A stretch of 64,000 bases of DNA, taken from positions 868,001 to 932,000 of the forward strand of contig CANNCW010000001.1 of NCBI GenBank assembly GCA_947503345.1. The letters run 5' to 3'. The DNA comes from an uncultured Kangiella sp. Lineage in GTDB: Bacteria; Pseudomonadota; Gammaproteobacteria; Enterobacterales; Kangiellaceae. Each line of letters begins with the position of its first letter. Position 1 is the stretch's first letter. Positions 9,414 through 18,041 of the stretch are shown piece by piece. The notes under the pieces were generated by a model. It was not told the origin of the DNA. It made no database searches and saw only the letters and a program-made list of their open reading frames with translations. The position numbers and the translations under genes were made by a program.

Positions 9414-10889
9414 ATGGACTATTTAGCCTCATTTGGCTTGCTTTTAATTCTGGTATTTCTTGCAATTAGAGTGTCTCAATGGAGATCGTATTTATTATGG
9501 TTTTCAATTGTGTTGACCATTTTAATTAGCATCTATTTTATTTACAAAAAAAGTGGGTTGTTTGAATCGAACAGCATAGTGTTTGTTGGGGCATTCATTG
9601 CTTTTTTATTTTCCATATTACTTATTGTTTGGCTAAGTCTGGCAGAGCGAACCCGAAGTCAATTAAAAGTAAAGCTAGCTAAGGCATTCTCTTTATATAA
9701 ATATGATTATAGAGAATCTTGGTTAGGATTTAATAGCGCCCTAGATTATGCCAATCAGGAACAAGAGTTTTACCCTAAAAGTATTAAAGCCCTAGCAGAG
9801 ATAGTTAGCAGTCCGGGAGGAAAACTTTGGGTTAAAACAGCAGGAAGATTTGCCTTTATAGATCACTGGAACTCACCACTTCGAAGAGATCAAAGCTTCA
9901 GTTTGCCATCGGAATTAATTGCATTTGTTGAAAAAAATAACTGGGTGGTTGATGTTAATGAATACAGAAAAGATCCTAGTATTTATAAACACCTTAAATT
10001 AGATGTTGAAAAATTAGATAGTAGCGCAATCAAAATTTTTGTTCCGCTAAGAAGAGAAAATGAGCTTATTGGCATTGTAGGTTTAAAAAGTTTAGATGAT
10101 ACACAAAAACTTAACTGGGAAGATCATGACTTATTAAAGGCTGCTGGACAACAACTAGCTAGTTATCTTGGATTATATGAGGCGACTTCTCGGTTGTATG
10201 AACAAAGAGAGTTTGCAGCTTTTAATCGTTTGTCGACATTTGTGGTGCATGATTTAAAGAATGTATCTGCCCAATTAGAGCTGATAACACAAAATTCGAG
10301 TAAATTTGGCACTAACCCAGAGTTTATACGTGATAGTTATGAAACAGTAGCTAGTGCCAATAATCGCATTAGTAAAATGTTAAAGCAGTTAAGAAGAAAA
10401 GAAGATTCTCAGCTGAAGTTAGCTAAAACCTACATACCAAATCTAGTGGAATTAGTTAAAGAAAATGTTCCAGATTTCCAGATTGCTGAAGAAGTGCCAA
10501 AAGCTTATGTTATGGGTGCTGAAGATCAATTACTAAATGTGATACTACATATAGAAGATAATGCTAAACAGGCCATTGATCAGAAGACTGAGGTAATGGA
10601 TACTAATATTAGTCGTAGCTTAGAAATACATAATAATGACCTCTATTGGCATATCATAGATAGAGGAATTGGCATGAGTGAAGAGTTTATGAGAGATAAA
10701 CTCTTTAAGCCGTTCGAAACAACAAAAGGCAATGCTGGAATGGGAATTGGAGTTTATCAATGTCGATATTTGCTCCGAAGCAATGATGGTGATTTAATAA
10801 TAAGATCAAAAAAAGGGAAAGGCACACATTGCACAATTATTCTGGCTTTGCTCTCAGAGCAAGATTCAATGAACAGTAACAGGGGATAG
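9414..10889 (+). CDS. prsK: sensor histidine kinase PrsK (PEP-CTERM system), short form
   Basis: 491 residues. Three N-terminal membrane segments (about residues 2-18, 25-44 and 54-76) are followed by the KYDYRESWLGF segment typical of PrsK, a GAF-like domain (about 110-255), a phosphoacceptor helix with His279 (FVVHDLKNVSAQLEL) and an HATPase domain (HIEDNAKQAI as N box, DRGIGMS, NAGMGIGVYQ, GKGTHCTI). PrsK proteins I know are nearly 700 residues with a longer membrane part, so this one is N-terminally short. It is two bases from prsR, its expected partner. The signal sensed is unknown. Confidence 0.85.
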   Translation: MDYLASFGLLLILVFLAIRVSQWRSYLLWFSIVLTILISIYFIYKKSGLFESNSIVFVGAFIAFLFSILLIVWLSLAERTRSQLKVKLAKAFSLYKYDYRESWLGFNSALDYANQEQEFYPKSIKALAEIVSSPGGKLWVKTAGRFAFIDHWNSPLRRDQSFSLPSELIAFVEKNNWVVDVNEYRKDPSIYKHLKLDVEKLDSSAIKIFVPLRRENELIGIVGLKSLDDTQKLNWEDHDLLKAAGQQLASYLGLYEATSRLYEQREFAAFNRLSTFVVHDLKNVSAQLELITQNSSKFGTNPEFIRDSYETVASANNRISKMLKQLRRKEDSQLKLAKTYIPNLVELVKENVPDFQIAEEVPKAYVMGAEDQLLNVILHIEDNAKQAIDQKTEVMDTNISRSLEIHNNDLYWHIIDRGIGMSEEFMRDKLFKPFETTKGNAGMGIGVYQCRYLLRSNDGDLIIRSKKGKGTHCTIILALLSEQDSMNSNRG

Positions 10890-10891
10890 GA

Positions 10892-12244
10892 ATGACACAA
10901 AATAAATTGGATTTATTGGTTGTCGAAGATGATCAGGGCTTACAAAAGCAATTAAAGTGGTCATTTGATGAATATAATGTCGTCTTGGCAGACAGTCATC
11001 AACAAGCCATTGTTGAATTAAGACGTTTTCAACCGAAGGTTGTGACTTTGGACTTAGGCTTGCCGCCAGATCCTGCAAATGCCTCAGTGGGTTTGGCCCT
11101 ACTAGAAGAAATTTTGCAATTGGCACCTATGACTAAGGTAATAGTTGTGACTGGCAATGATCAACGAGATATTGCTTTAAAAGCGGTTGAGTTAGGTGCT
11201 TACGATTTTTATCAAAAGCCAATTCAGGCAGAAGAGCTATCATTGATTGTTAAGCGGGCTTTCGATTTAGCCATCTTGGAAGAAGATAATCGTAACTTAT
11301 TTAAACGCCAAACTAATACTTTCCATGGAGTGATTGCGAGCAGTCCGGAAATGTTAGGTGTATGTCAGAAAATTGAAAAAGTAGCTCCGACTGACGTAAG
11401 TGTTATGTTGTATGGTGATAGTGGCACTGGTAAGGAATTATTGGCTAGAGCGATTCACGATATTAGTCCGCGACAGAATAAAAAAATGGTGGCAATTAAT
11501 TGTGCTGCAATTCCCGAAAATCTTTTAGAGAGCGAGTTATTTGGTTATGAAGCTGGAGCTTTTACAGGAGCTAATAAGCAAACGCTTGGCAAAGTAGAGC
11601 ATGCTGATGGTGGTACTCTATTTTTGGACGAAATAGGCGATATGCCAATGGCTTTGCAATCGAAAATGTTGCGCTTTTTGCAAGAGCGTCAAGTTGAACG
11701 AGTTGGCGGGCGGGAATCGATAGAAGTCGATGTAAGGATTGTTGCAGCAACTCACCAACCGTTAAGTGAGCTAGTGGAGCAAGGTAAATTTAGGGAAGAC
11801 CTATACTACCGGTTAAGTGAGGTAGCGCTAAATATTCCATCGTTAGCAGAGCGAAATGGCGATATGGTATTAATTGCTCGGGCAATGTTAGATAAGTTTA
11901 ATCAGCAATATGGGCGAAACTTTAGGGGCTTTACCTCGGAAGCTGTTCATGCAATGGAGTCATATTCTTGGCCCGGGAATGTTAGAGAGTTAGAAAATAA
12001 AATCAAAGCTGCTGTAGTAATGTCCGATAGCAATAAGATTGGTGCTACGGATTTACACCTTGAACAAAGTCAGTTGGATGAGATGCCTTTGAATTTGAGG
12101 CAGGTTCGTGAGGTAGCAGAGTCTAAAGCCATTCAAAGGGCAATAGTATTATCGAATGGGAATATATCGAAAGCGTCAAAACTGTTAGGAGTGACAAGAC
12201 CTACGCTTTACAGTTTGATGGATAAATATGGTATTCAGAACTAG
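10892..12244 (+). CDS. prsR: sigma-54-dependent response regulator PrsR (PEP-CTERM-box type)
   Basis: 450 residues in three domains. The receiver domain has acidic VVEDD and phosphoacceptor Asp54 in VTLDLGLPPDP, a motif characteristic of PrsR. The AAA+ domain has Walker A GDSGTGKELL and the sigma-54 contact GAFTGA (EAGAFTGANKQ). The C-terminal Fis-type helix-turn-helix reads NISKASKLLGVTRPTLYSLM. It should activate sigma-54 promoters after phosphorylation by PrsK. The usual targets, exopolysaccharide and PEP-CTERM genes, are not in this window. Its final codons overlap the next lipoprotein gene. Confidence 0.9.
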   Translation: MTQNKLDLLVVEDDQGLQKQLKWSFDEYNVVLADSHQQAIVELRRFQPKVVTLDLGLPPDPANASVGLALLEEILQLAPMTKVIVVTGNDQRDIALKAVELGAYDFYQKPIQAEELSLIVKRAFDLAILEEDNRNLFKRQTNTFHGVIASSPEMLGVCQKIEKVAPTDVSVMLYGDSGTGKELLARAIHDISPRQNKKMVAINCAAIPENLLESELFGYEAGAFTGANKQTLGKVEHADGGTLFLDEIGDMPMALQSKMLRFLQERQVERVGGRESIEVDVRIVAATHQPLSELVEQGKFREDLYYRLSEVALNIPSLAERNGDMVLIARAMLDKFNQQYGRNFRGFTSEAVHAMESYSWPGNVRELENKIKAAVVMSDSNKIGATDLHLEQSQLDEMPLNLRQVREVAESKAIQRAIVLSNGNISKASKLLGVTRPTLYSLMDKYGIQN

Positions 12245-12707
12245 AGTCTATTTATTAGTAGTATTTCTTTTTATATTACCGGCTTGCGATTCCGATCCGC
12301 AAGCCACAGCGCTTTCGAAGCGATGGAGCCAACATGATTGGTCTCAAAATCAACCAGAATTGTTAGTTGATATTAATAATGACGGTATTAAAGAAAGAGC
12401 TATGATTGGTATTGGGCAACGTACGCTAGTGGTGGTTGCTTTTTTACAAGATGATGTTAACAAAATGGATTTTGTTGAATTATTTTTAAATAAACCCAAT
12501 CAAAGTAATTCTATTTGCGGTGTCAGTGCTACTCTAAGAAGAGAGTCGCAAAAATTTAAATTACCTGTAAAGCTAAGCCCCGAACCTCAAGGCTATAGAA
12601 ATTGTCCTGAGTGTGAAGGAGTAAGAGTAGTTGATGGTCAAGCTTGTGATCCCTTCCATATTTATTGGGATCACAATAATCAAATGCTTAGTTGGTGGAG
12701 ATATTAA
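12228..12707 (+). CDS. small lipoprotein of unknown function
   Basis: 159 residues with a type II signal peptide (VYLLVVFLFILPAC, Cys20 lipobox LPAC). The mature region has an FG-GAP/EF-hand-like segment DINNDGIKERAMIGIG followed by a CPECEGVRVVDGQAC cysteine cluster. The ATG lies inside the end of prsR (17-base overlap), so translation is probably coupled. Function unknown; the position suggests an envelope role linked to the PrsKR island, but that is guesswork. Confidence 0.7.
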   Translation: MVFRTRVYLLVVFLFILPACDSDPQATALSKRWSQHDWSQNQPELLVDINNDGIKERAMIGIGQRTLVVVAFLQDDVNKMDFVELFLNKPNQSNSICGVSATLRRESQKFKLPVKLSPEPQGYRNCPECEGVRVVDGQACDPFHIYWDHNNQMLSWWRY

Positions 12708-12715
12708 ATTTAAGA

Positions 12716-13387
12716 TTATTCAGAAGGGTTTCGGTTGATAGTTTCAACGCCATTATCTTTGCCGAGTAATAATACATCCGCAGAACGCTCAGCAAACAAT
12801 CCATTAGTGACAACACCAACGATACTATTTAATAATTGTTCTAACTTCATAGGCTCGTTAATTTCTAATCCATGAACATCCAAAATAACATTGCCGTTAT
12901 CAGTAGTAAAACCTGCGCGATAAACAGGATCACCACCTAACTTAACAATTTCACGAGCTACGTAGCTTCGCGCCATTGGAATGACTTCAACAGGCAATGG
13001 GAATGCACCAAGGCGTCGTACTAATTTAGATTCATCAGCAATGCATACAAATTTTTCTGCAACTGCTGCAATAATTTTTTCGCGGGTAAGGGCTCCGCCT
13101 CCGCCTTTAATTAAGGCCAAAAGGTGACTAGATTCATCTGCTCCATCTACATAGACAGGGATTTCTGAAACTTCATTTAAATCAAACACTTCGATTCCAT
13201 GACTTTTAAGACGTTCTGTAGATGCTTCTGAGCTGGAAACGGCGCCTTTAATGTTGTGCTTGATTTTGGCTAATTCATCGATAAAAAAATTAACGGTAGA
13301 GCCTGTACCTACTCCAACGATCGAGTCTTCAACCACATAATCCATGGCCGCTTTACCGACTAAGGCTTTTAATTCATCTTGAGTCAT
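12716..13387 (-). CDS. rpiA: ribose-5-phosphate isomerase A
   Basis: 223 residues, the standard RpiA size. It interconverts ribose-5-P and ribulose-5-P. Family signatures seen: [16 protein letters not shown], the active-site VDGADE (here [26 protein letters not shown]) and the C-terminal [15 protein letters not shown]. Convergent with the lipoprotein gene; the serA-rpiA neighbourhood is conserved with E. coli, here interrupted by the PrsKR island. Confidence 0.97.
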   Translation of the reverse strand: MTQDELKALVGKAAMDYVVEDSIVGVGTGSTVNFFIDELAKIKHNIKGAVSSSEASTERLKSHGIEVFDLNEVSEIPVYVDGADESSHLLALIKGGGGALTREKIIAAVAEKFVCIADESKLVRRLGAFPLPVEVIPMARSYVAREIVKLGGDPVYRAGFTTDNGNVILDVHGLEINEPMKLEQLLNSIVGVVTNGLFAERSADVLLLGKDNGVETINRNPSE

Positions 13388-13447
13388 AAAGAATAATAAA
13401 TACTGAATAGATGTTGTGGCTATTGTAATCTATGCAGTAAGAAATTG

Positions 13448-14056
13448 TTAGTCACTAGGTTCATTAAAGCGTCTAAAGTAGCTTGGAGTTACTATAGCGT
13501 CTAATTTTTTATCCCAGCTCTGAGTAGGGATGATTGGAACTTGTTGAAAATTATAAGCAAGGCCTACAAGATGGGGCTGCTGCTTGTTTTTATGGGATTG
13601 GGCAAGTGTTGTGTCATAATATCCACCACCCATACCTAGACGATTACCACTTTGATCATAGGCAACTAAAGGCACAAAAATAATATCTAAATCACTCGGT
13701 CTGATGGCCTCAGAAATTTTCGCAGTAGGCTCTAATATTCCATAAGGCCCTTGTTGTACTGATTCTTTACCAGAGTAGGGAAGAAACCACATACCACGTT
13801 TCTTATTTGGGAAAACTTTAGGTAAATAACAATTTTTATTTAGTGAAAGCGCGTATTCGATTATTGGCCAACAGCTAATTTCTCCTTTTATAGGAAGATA
13901 AAAAGCTAGGTTTTTTGCTGACTGGATCAATTCGCTGGAAGATAAATGGCCTAAAACGGCGATGGCTGACCGTTCCATAAAAGGTTTGGTCAAAGTAGTT
14001 CGCTGATGCTTGATTCTATTACGCAAAACTTGTTTTTGCGTAAGCAAATTGCTCAT
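13448..14056 (-). CDS. fau: 5-formyltetrahydrofolate cyclo-ligase
   Basis: 202 residues from the chosen ATG at 14056. It converts 5-formyl-THF to 5,10-methenyl-THF with ATP. Seen: the N-terminal VLRNRIKHQRTTL, the phosphate loop GNRLGMGGGYYD and FVPLVAYDQSG. The frame stays open a further 56 codons upstream, but that extension is the 6S RNA read as protein. The ATG just after the RNA (MSNLLTQKQ) is therefore the start. Located directly behind ssrS, as ygfA is in E. coli, so 6S RNA and fau are probably one transcript that is processed. Confidence 0.93.
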   Translation of the reverse strand: MSNLLTQKQVLRNRIKHQRTTLTKPFMERSAIAVLGHLSSSELIQSAKNLAFYLPIKGEISCWPIIEYALSLNKNCYLPKVFPNKKRGMWFLPYSGKESVQQGPYGILEPTAKISEAIRPSDLDIIFVPLVAYDQSGNRLGMGGGYYDTTLAQSHKNKQQPHLVGLAYNFQQVPIIPTQSWDKKLDAIVTPSYFRRFNEPSD

Positions 14057-14063
14057 GTTAAAA

Positions 14064-14235
14064 ACCCAGACTGCCGTTGTAGGTAGAGGCCCTAGAACCC
14101 AAAGGTTCAGGGGGGAGACCAAGAGGATGATCAGGCTGTCCGCACGCAACGGATATGCACAACACGTCCCGAAAAGGAATCCCAAAAAAAGTATTATCGG
14201 CTCAAGAACGTTCGCTACTGACAAACAGTCCAGGC
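14064..14235 (-). ncRNA. ssrS: 6S RNA
   Basis: On the minus strand a 172-base non-coding segment lies between zapA and fau, exactly as in E. coli. The ends pair (GCCTGGACTG at the 5' end with CAGTCTGGG at the 3' end). It contains the conserved GAGCCGATAAT found next to the central bubble in E. coli 6S, and the late hairpin CCCTGAACCTTTGGGTTCTAGGG like the E. coli CCTTGAACCAAGGGTTCAAGGG. 6S RNA mimics an open promoter and sequesters sigma-70 RNA polymerase in stationary phase. Ends are estimated to within a few bases from the -10 box and the final T run. Confidence 0.92.
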
Positions 14236-14241
14236 AAATCC

Positions 14242-14247
14242 ATTATA
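14242..14247 (-). promoter_or_regulatory. -10 box of the 6S RNA promoter
   Basis: Perfect TATAAT on the minus strand, followed seven bases later by the proposed 6S start. The -35 region (CACCAA at a 17-base spacing) is a poor match. Confidence 0.7.
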
Positions 14248-14257
14248 ACACAAGAAA

Positions 14258-14584
14258 TTATTCGTTGGTGAGCTCGATTTGTTTACTTGCTTCAAGTGAG
14301 CGCTCAATCCTATCGCTCAACTGTTGTATCTTATTATTTATTATAGAGTTTTCTTCGGTCTCAGAGGTAGACTGATTTAACAATTCGTAACTTAAATTTA
14401 AAGCAGCCATAATAGCTATCCGCTCGATACCTAAAACTTTTCCTGACTCACGTATTTCTCGCATACGTTTGTCGAGAAAATTAGCCGCTTGTAAAAGCTG
14501 TTGGTGTTCTTCTTCCGGGCTTGCGACTTGGAATTCTTTACCAAGAATGGAGACATTGACTGGAATAATATCTGATTTTGCCAT
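14258..14584 (-). CDS. zapA: cell division protein ZapA
   Basis: 108 residues, matching ZapA size. ZapA binds FtsZ and stabilises the Z ring. The N-terminal domain (VNVSILGKEFQVASPEEE) and the LNLSYELLNQ start of the long C-terminal coiled coil are typical. Next to ssrS and fau, the conserved zapA-ssrS-fau order. A second coiled-coil protein lies 18 bases upstream. Confidence 0.95.
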   Translation of the reverse strand: MAKSDIIPVNVSILGKEFQVASPEEEHQQLLQAANFLDKRMREIRESGKVLGIERIAIMAALNLSYELLNQSTSETEENSIINNKIQQLSDRIERSLEASKQIELTNE

Positions 14585-14602
14585 AACTTTGCTTATTCTC
14601 TA

Positions 14603-14806
14603 TTACATGCTTTTTAAGCGTTGGATCATAAGATCAATTTGCTTACGAGCCGCATCATTTTTGCTGACTAATTGCTGTTTTTCGTTACGCATAGCAATGA
14701 CTTGATTACGTAACTGGCTGTTTTCACTATTTATTTTTTCAAATTGGACTAAAAGTGATTCAATTTGAAACTCTAAATGTTCTAATTGATTTTGTGGATT
14801 TGCCAT
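14603..14806 (-). CDS. ZapB-like small coiled-coil protein (TIGR02449 family)
   Basis: 67 residues, almost entirely one predicted coiled coil with heptad leucines and isoleucines (LEHLEFQIESLLVQF, NSENSQLRNQV) and no Pro or Gly. This matches the TIGR02449 family regularly found upstream of zapA. By its position and shape it probably works with ZapA in division. Probably co-transcribed with zapA. Divergent from ygfB. Confidence 0.85.
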   Translation of the reverse strand: MANPQNQLEHLEFQIESLLVQFEKINSENSQLRNQVIAMRNEKQQLVSKNDAARKQIDLMIQRLKSM

Positions 14807-14976
14807 ATTCTTTAAGAAGTTAGCCTTGATTGTTAAAGTATACTATAAGTTGATGGGGTGCGTTGGTCAATCTTTGCTCAACACAAAATATAAATTGATT
14901 AAATAAAGGCATTAACTAGGCTTTCCGTTTATCAAAGGTTAAACTTAACTTATTCAATCAGAATGAGTTTTTACCT

Positions 14977-15531
14977 GTGATTCACTATTCTCAAGTTAAT
15001 GAATTATGTTTAAATTTTATGCCAGATCTCACGGCTCCTCAGTTGGCTGGAATGCTTCATGGGTTAGTAAGCCATGGATTTGTTCCAGAACAAGGTAATT
15101 GGCATCAACAATTATCAGAGTTTTTAAATTCAGGAGACCCCCTTGAGCAAGAGGCTTTATCTGGCTTAGAACAATTATTAGCCTTTACTCAAAAAGATTA
15201 TCAAGCCGATTCTTTTAGTATTGATCTAATCATTCCTGAGGATGATTATCCATTAGAGCAACGACTTGTGGCTTTAGCAGAGTGGGCTCAGGGCTTTATG
15301 ACAGGTTATGGTTTAATAAAACAGGAAAAGCCATTAACTGGTGATGCTGAAGAGGCTATGCAAGACCTTTCGCAAATTGCTCTGCTAGATAGTGAAGCAG
15401 AGGGTAATGAAGAATTGGAGCAGGCTTATATGACCATTTGTGAACATGTAAAAATGTCAGCACAAATTATCTTTATAGCAAATCAACCAGAAACCACTAC
15501 GGCAAGTGAGCCTAATCCATCTATCCATTAA
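14977..15531 (+). CDS. ygfB: YgfB/UPF0149 family protein
   Basis: 184 residues, all-helical UPF0149 protein (LTAPQLAGMLHGLVSHG, LAEWAQGFMTGYGL). The start is GTG at 14977 (protein MIHYSQ); no in-frame ATG precedes it. Function is poorly defined. It heads the ygfB-pepP-ubiH-ubiI run, the same order as E. coli. The 170-base gap to the divergent TIGR02449 gene must hold both promoters, but I see no convincing pair of boxes. Confidence 0.92.
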   Translation: MIHYSQVNELCLNFMPDLTAPQLAGMLHGLVSHGFVPEQGNWHQQLSEFLNSGDPLEQEALSGLEQLLAFTQKDYQADSFSIDLIIPEDDYPLEQRLVALAEWAQGFMTGYGLIKQEKPLTGDAEEAMQDLSQIALLDSEAEGNEELEQAYMTICEHVKMSAQIIFIANQPETTTASEPNPSIH

Positions 15532-15540
15532 GGAACAGCA

Positions 15541-16848
15541 GTGCAAGAAATAAATTTTGCCGCAAGACGCAAACGATTAATGCAATGGATGGGGCCTAAT
15601 TCTATTGCAATACTGCCCGCCGCTAGCGAAAAAGTTCGTAGTCGGGATGTCAATTTTCATTTTCGACAAGATAGTGATTTCTGGTATTTAACTGGTTTTA
15701 ATGAACCTGAATCAGTAGTGGTTTTAATTCCAGGTAGAAAACATGGTGAATTCATATTATTCAATCGGGAAAAAGATGAGCTACATGAGACTTGGCATGG
15801 AAAAAGGTTAGGGCAAGAAGGCGCATTGCAAACGTTAGGGGCGGATGATGCTTTTCCGATAACAGATATAGATGATATTTTGCCAGGTTTAATGGAAGGT
15901 AAAGAAAGGATTTATTTTGAATTAGGCGTTAACCCTGATTTTGACCAACAAATTCTTGAATGGCGAAATCAATTAAACAAAGCACAAAATAAATCGCAAA
16001 TTCGCCCTGGTGAAATGATTGACCTTAAGCACCATTTGCATGAAATGCGGCTGATAAAAACTCAGGCAGAAATACAAAGGATGCGTTATGCCGCGAATGC
16101 TTCAGCCAAAGCACATATTGCTTTAATAAAAGCTTGTAAACCAGGAAAGAATGAGCAAGATATGGAAGCTGAGCTGCAATACCATTATGTCCTTAACGGA
16201 TGTCGTTATGCTGCTTATCCTTCAATTGTGGCTGCAGGTGATAACGCTAATATTTTACATTATGTTGAAAACGATAGTGAAATGCTCGATGGTGATTTAT
16301 TGCTAACTGATGCAGGCTGTGAATTTGAATATTATGCTGCGGATATTTCAAGGACTATTCCAATCAATGGTAAATTTTCCGAACCGCAAGCGCAACTGTA
16401 TGATCTAGTCTTAAAGGCTCAATTAGCTGCAATAGAAATGGTGAAACCAGGCAATCATTGGAATGACATTCACGACAAAGCAGTTGAAATCATCACCCAA
16501 GGCTTGATTGATTTGAAAATTTTAAAAGGCTCATTAAAACAAAATTTAGCAAAAGAAACTTATAAAGAATTTTATATGCATAAAACGGGGCATTGGATTG
16601 GACTCGATGTGCATGATGTTGGGGATTATCAAGTGCATGGCCAGTCAAGATTATTAGAAGTTGGCATGGTACTTACTGTTGAGCCTGGTATATATATTAG
16701 TAAAGACAATGCTAGAGTCGCGAAAAAATGGCGAGGAATTGGAATTCGGATTGAGGATGATGTCGCGGTTACGAAAAGTGGCTATGATATTTTGACAAAA
16801 GCCGTACCCAAGGAAAGAGAGCAAATTGAAGCATTAATGAGTAATTGA
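15541..16848 (+). CDS. pepP: Xaa-Pro aminopeptidase (aminopeptidase P)
   Basis: 435 residues starting at GTG 15541, nine bases after ygfB. It removes N-terminal residues that precede proline. The N-terminal creatinase-like domain is followed by the pita-bread catalytic domain with the five metal ligands in LLTDAGCEFEYYAADISRT (two Asp), HKTGHWIGLDVHDVG (His), TVEPGIYI (Glu) and IGIRIEDD (Glu). Cytoplasmic, binuclear Mn enzyme by family. Confidence 0.96.
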   Translation: MQEINFAARRKRLMQWMGPNSIAILPAASEKVRSRDVNFHFRQDSDFWYLTGFNEPESVVVLIPGRKHGEFILFNREKDELHETWHGKRLGQEGALQTLGADDAFPITDIDDILPGLMEGKERIYFELGVNPDFDQQILEWRNQLNKAQNKSQIRPGEMIDLKHHLHEMRLIKTQAEIQRMRYAANASAKAHIALIKACKPGKNEQDMEAELQYHYVLNGCRYAAYPSIVAAGDNANILHYVENDSEMLDGDLLLTDAGCEFEYYAADISRTIPINGKFSEPQAQLYDLVLKAQLAAIEMVKPGNHWNDIHDKAVEIITQGLIDLKILKGSLKQNLAKETYKEFYMHKTGHWIGLDVHDVGDYQVHGQSRLLEVGMVLTVEPGIYISKDNARVAKKWRGIGIRIEDDVAVTKSGYDILTKAVPKEREQIEALMSN

Positions 16849-18041
16849 TGAGTTTAACCAAAAAAAATAATTATTCAGTAGTTATAGTTGGGGGAGGTTT
16901 AGTCGGCGCCAGCTTGGCTATAGCTTTGAAGAAAATTGGTTTGGATTTATTGGTGCTAGAAGCTGTTGAAGCAGAATCACAGCTACAACCTAGCTTTGAT
17001 GATAGAAGCGTTGCGTTATCACTTTCCTCAATGAAAATTCTCAACAAGTTTGGAATTTATGAAAAATTAAAATATAAAGGCCAGGCTCTAGAAAATATTC
17101 ATGTTTCGGATCAAGGGCAATACGGATTTGCTCGGTTAGAGTCTAATAAGTTGAATATTGAGCAATTAGGAGCAGTAATTGAGAATAGAATACTTGGTGA
17201 GTTGTTGCTAGATAAAGTCGAACAACTAAAGATAGAGTATCGTTCTCCAATAAAAGTAACAAAAGCAACTAAAGATGATAGAGGCTATAGTTTGCTCCTT
17301 ACAAATGGTGAACATGAAGAAACCGTAAACTGCTCTTTACTAATCTTGGCAGATGGCGCGCGTTCACCATTAAAAAATGACTTAGGGTTTACGACAAAGG
17401 AAACTGACTTCGAAAAATCCGCTATAGTTTGTAATGTTAAACCACAACTGCCTCATAACAATTGGGCTTATGAGCGATTTACAAGTAATGGTCCATTAGC
17501 TTTATTGCCTTTAAACCAAAATAGATTATCTATAGTTTGGTCAAACACAGTTGAGAAAACTAAAGAACTTATCAATTCTACAGAGGAAGAGTTTGCTGAA
17601 GAATTGCTGAAAAGCTTTGGAGCGAGATTGGGCTGGTTCGAAAAAATAGGGAAAAGACTTAGCTTTCCATTAAAGCAAATAGTGAGTATAAATACCGTTA
17701 AAGAAAACTGTCTATTAATTGGCAACAGCGCTCAAACACTACATCCTATTGCAGGGCAAGGATTAAATTTGGCCTTGCGCGATATCCTAGCTCTACAGGC
17801 TCATTTAGGGTCTAGTAATTTAGATAAACTTGGCGACTATAATGATTTATTGATGTTTGAAAAAACTAGAGTTAAAGATCGACAAGAAACAATAGCGAAT
17901 ACGGAAGGTTTGGCTAGATTGTTTGCAAATGAATGGTCCCCAATGACATATTCTAGAAATTTCATAATGAAATTCATGGATATAATTCCTCCATTGAAAG
18001 AAAAATTTGCAATACAAGCGATGGGTTTTAAGAATGAATAA
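16848..18041 (+). CDS. ubiH: 2-octaprenyl-6-methoxyphenol hydroxylase UbiH
   Basis: 397 residues from the ATG at 16848, which shares one base with the pepP stop (TGATG). A TTG three bases earlier is less likely. FAD-dependent hydroxylase of ubiquinone synthesis. Motifs: GGGLVGASLAIAL (FAD GxGxxG), LADGARSPLK (DG motif) and LLIGNSAQTLHPIAGQGLNL. The GN-AQTLHP form is typical of UbiH rather than UbiI (GDAAHT). Translation is coupled to both pepP and ubiI. Confidence 0.93.
   Translation: MSLTKKNNYSVVIVGGGLVGASLAIALKKIGLDLLVLEAVEAESQLQPSFDDRSVALSLSSMKILNKFGIYEKLKYKGQALENIHVSDQGQYGFARLESNKLNIEQLGAVIENRILGELLLDKVEQLKIEYRSPIKVTKATKDDRGYSLLLTNGEHEETVNCSLLILADGARSPLKNDLGFTTKETDFEKSAIVCNVKPQLPHNNWAYERFTSNGPLALLPLNQNRLSIVWSNTVEKTKELINSTEEEFAEELLKSFGARLGWFEKIGKRLSFPLKQIVSINTVKENCLLIGNSAQTLHPIAGQGLNLALRDILALQAHLGSSNLDKLGDYNDLLMFEKTRVKDRQETIANTEGLARLFANEWSPMTYSRNFIMKFMDIIPPLKEKFAIQAMGFKNE

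Noticed and set aside
9062-12707. PEP-CTERM target proteins near PrsK/PrsR
   Set aside because: I looked for a VPEP plus hydrophobic plus basic C-terminal tail in every secreted protein here; only a GlyGly-CTERM tail (19357-21627) and a sortase tail (40923-42914) were found.
14010-14375. A 121-codon open frame on the plus strand
   Set aside because: It is antisense to 6S RNA, the fau start and zapA, with no recognisable protein features.
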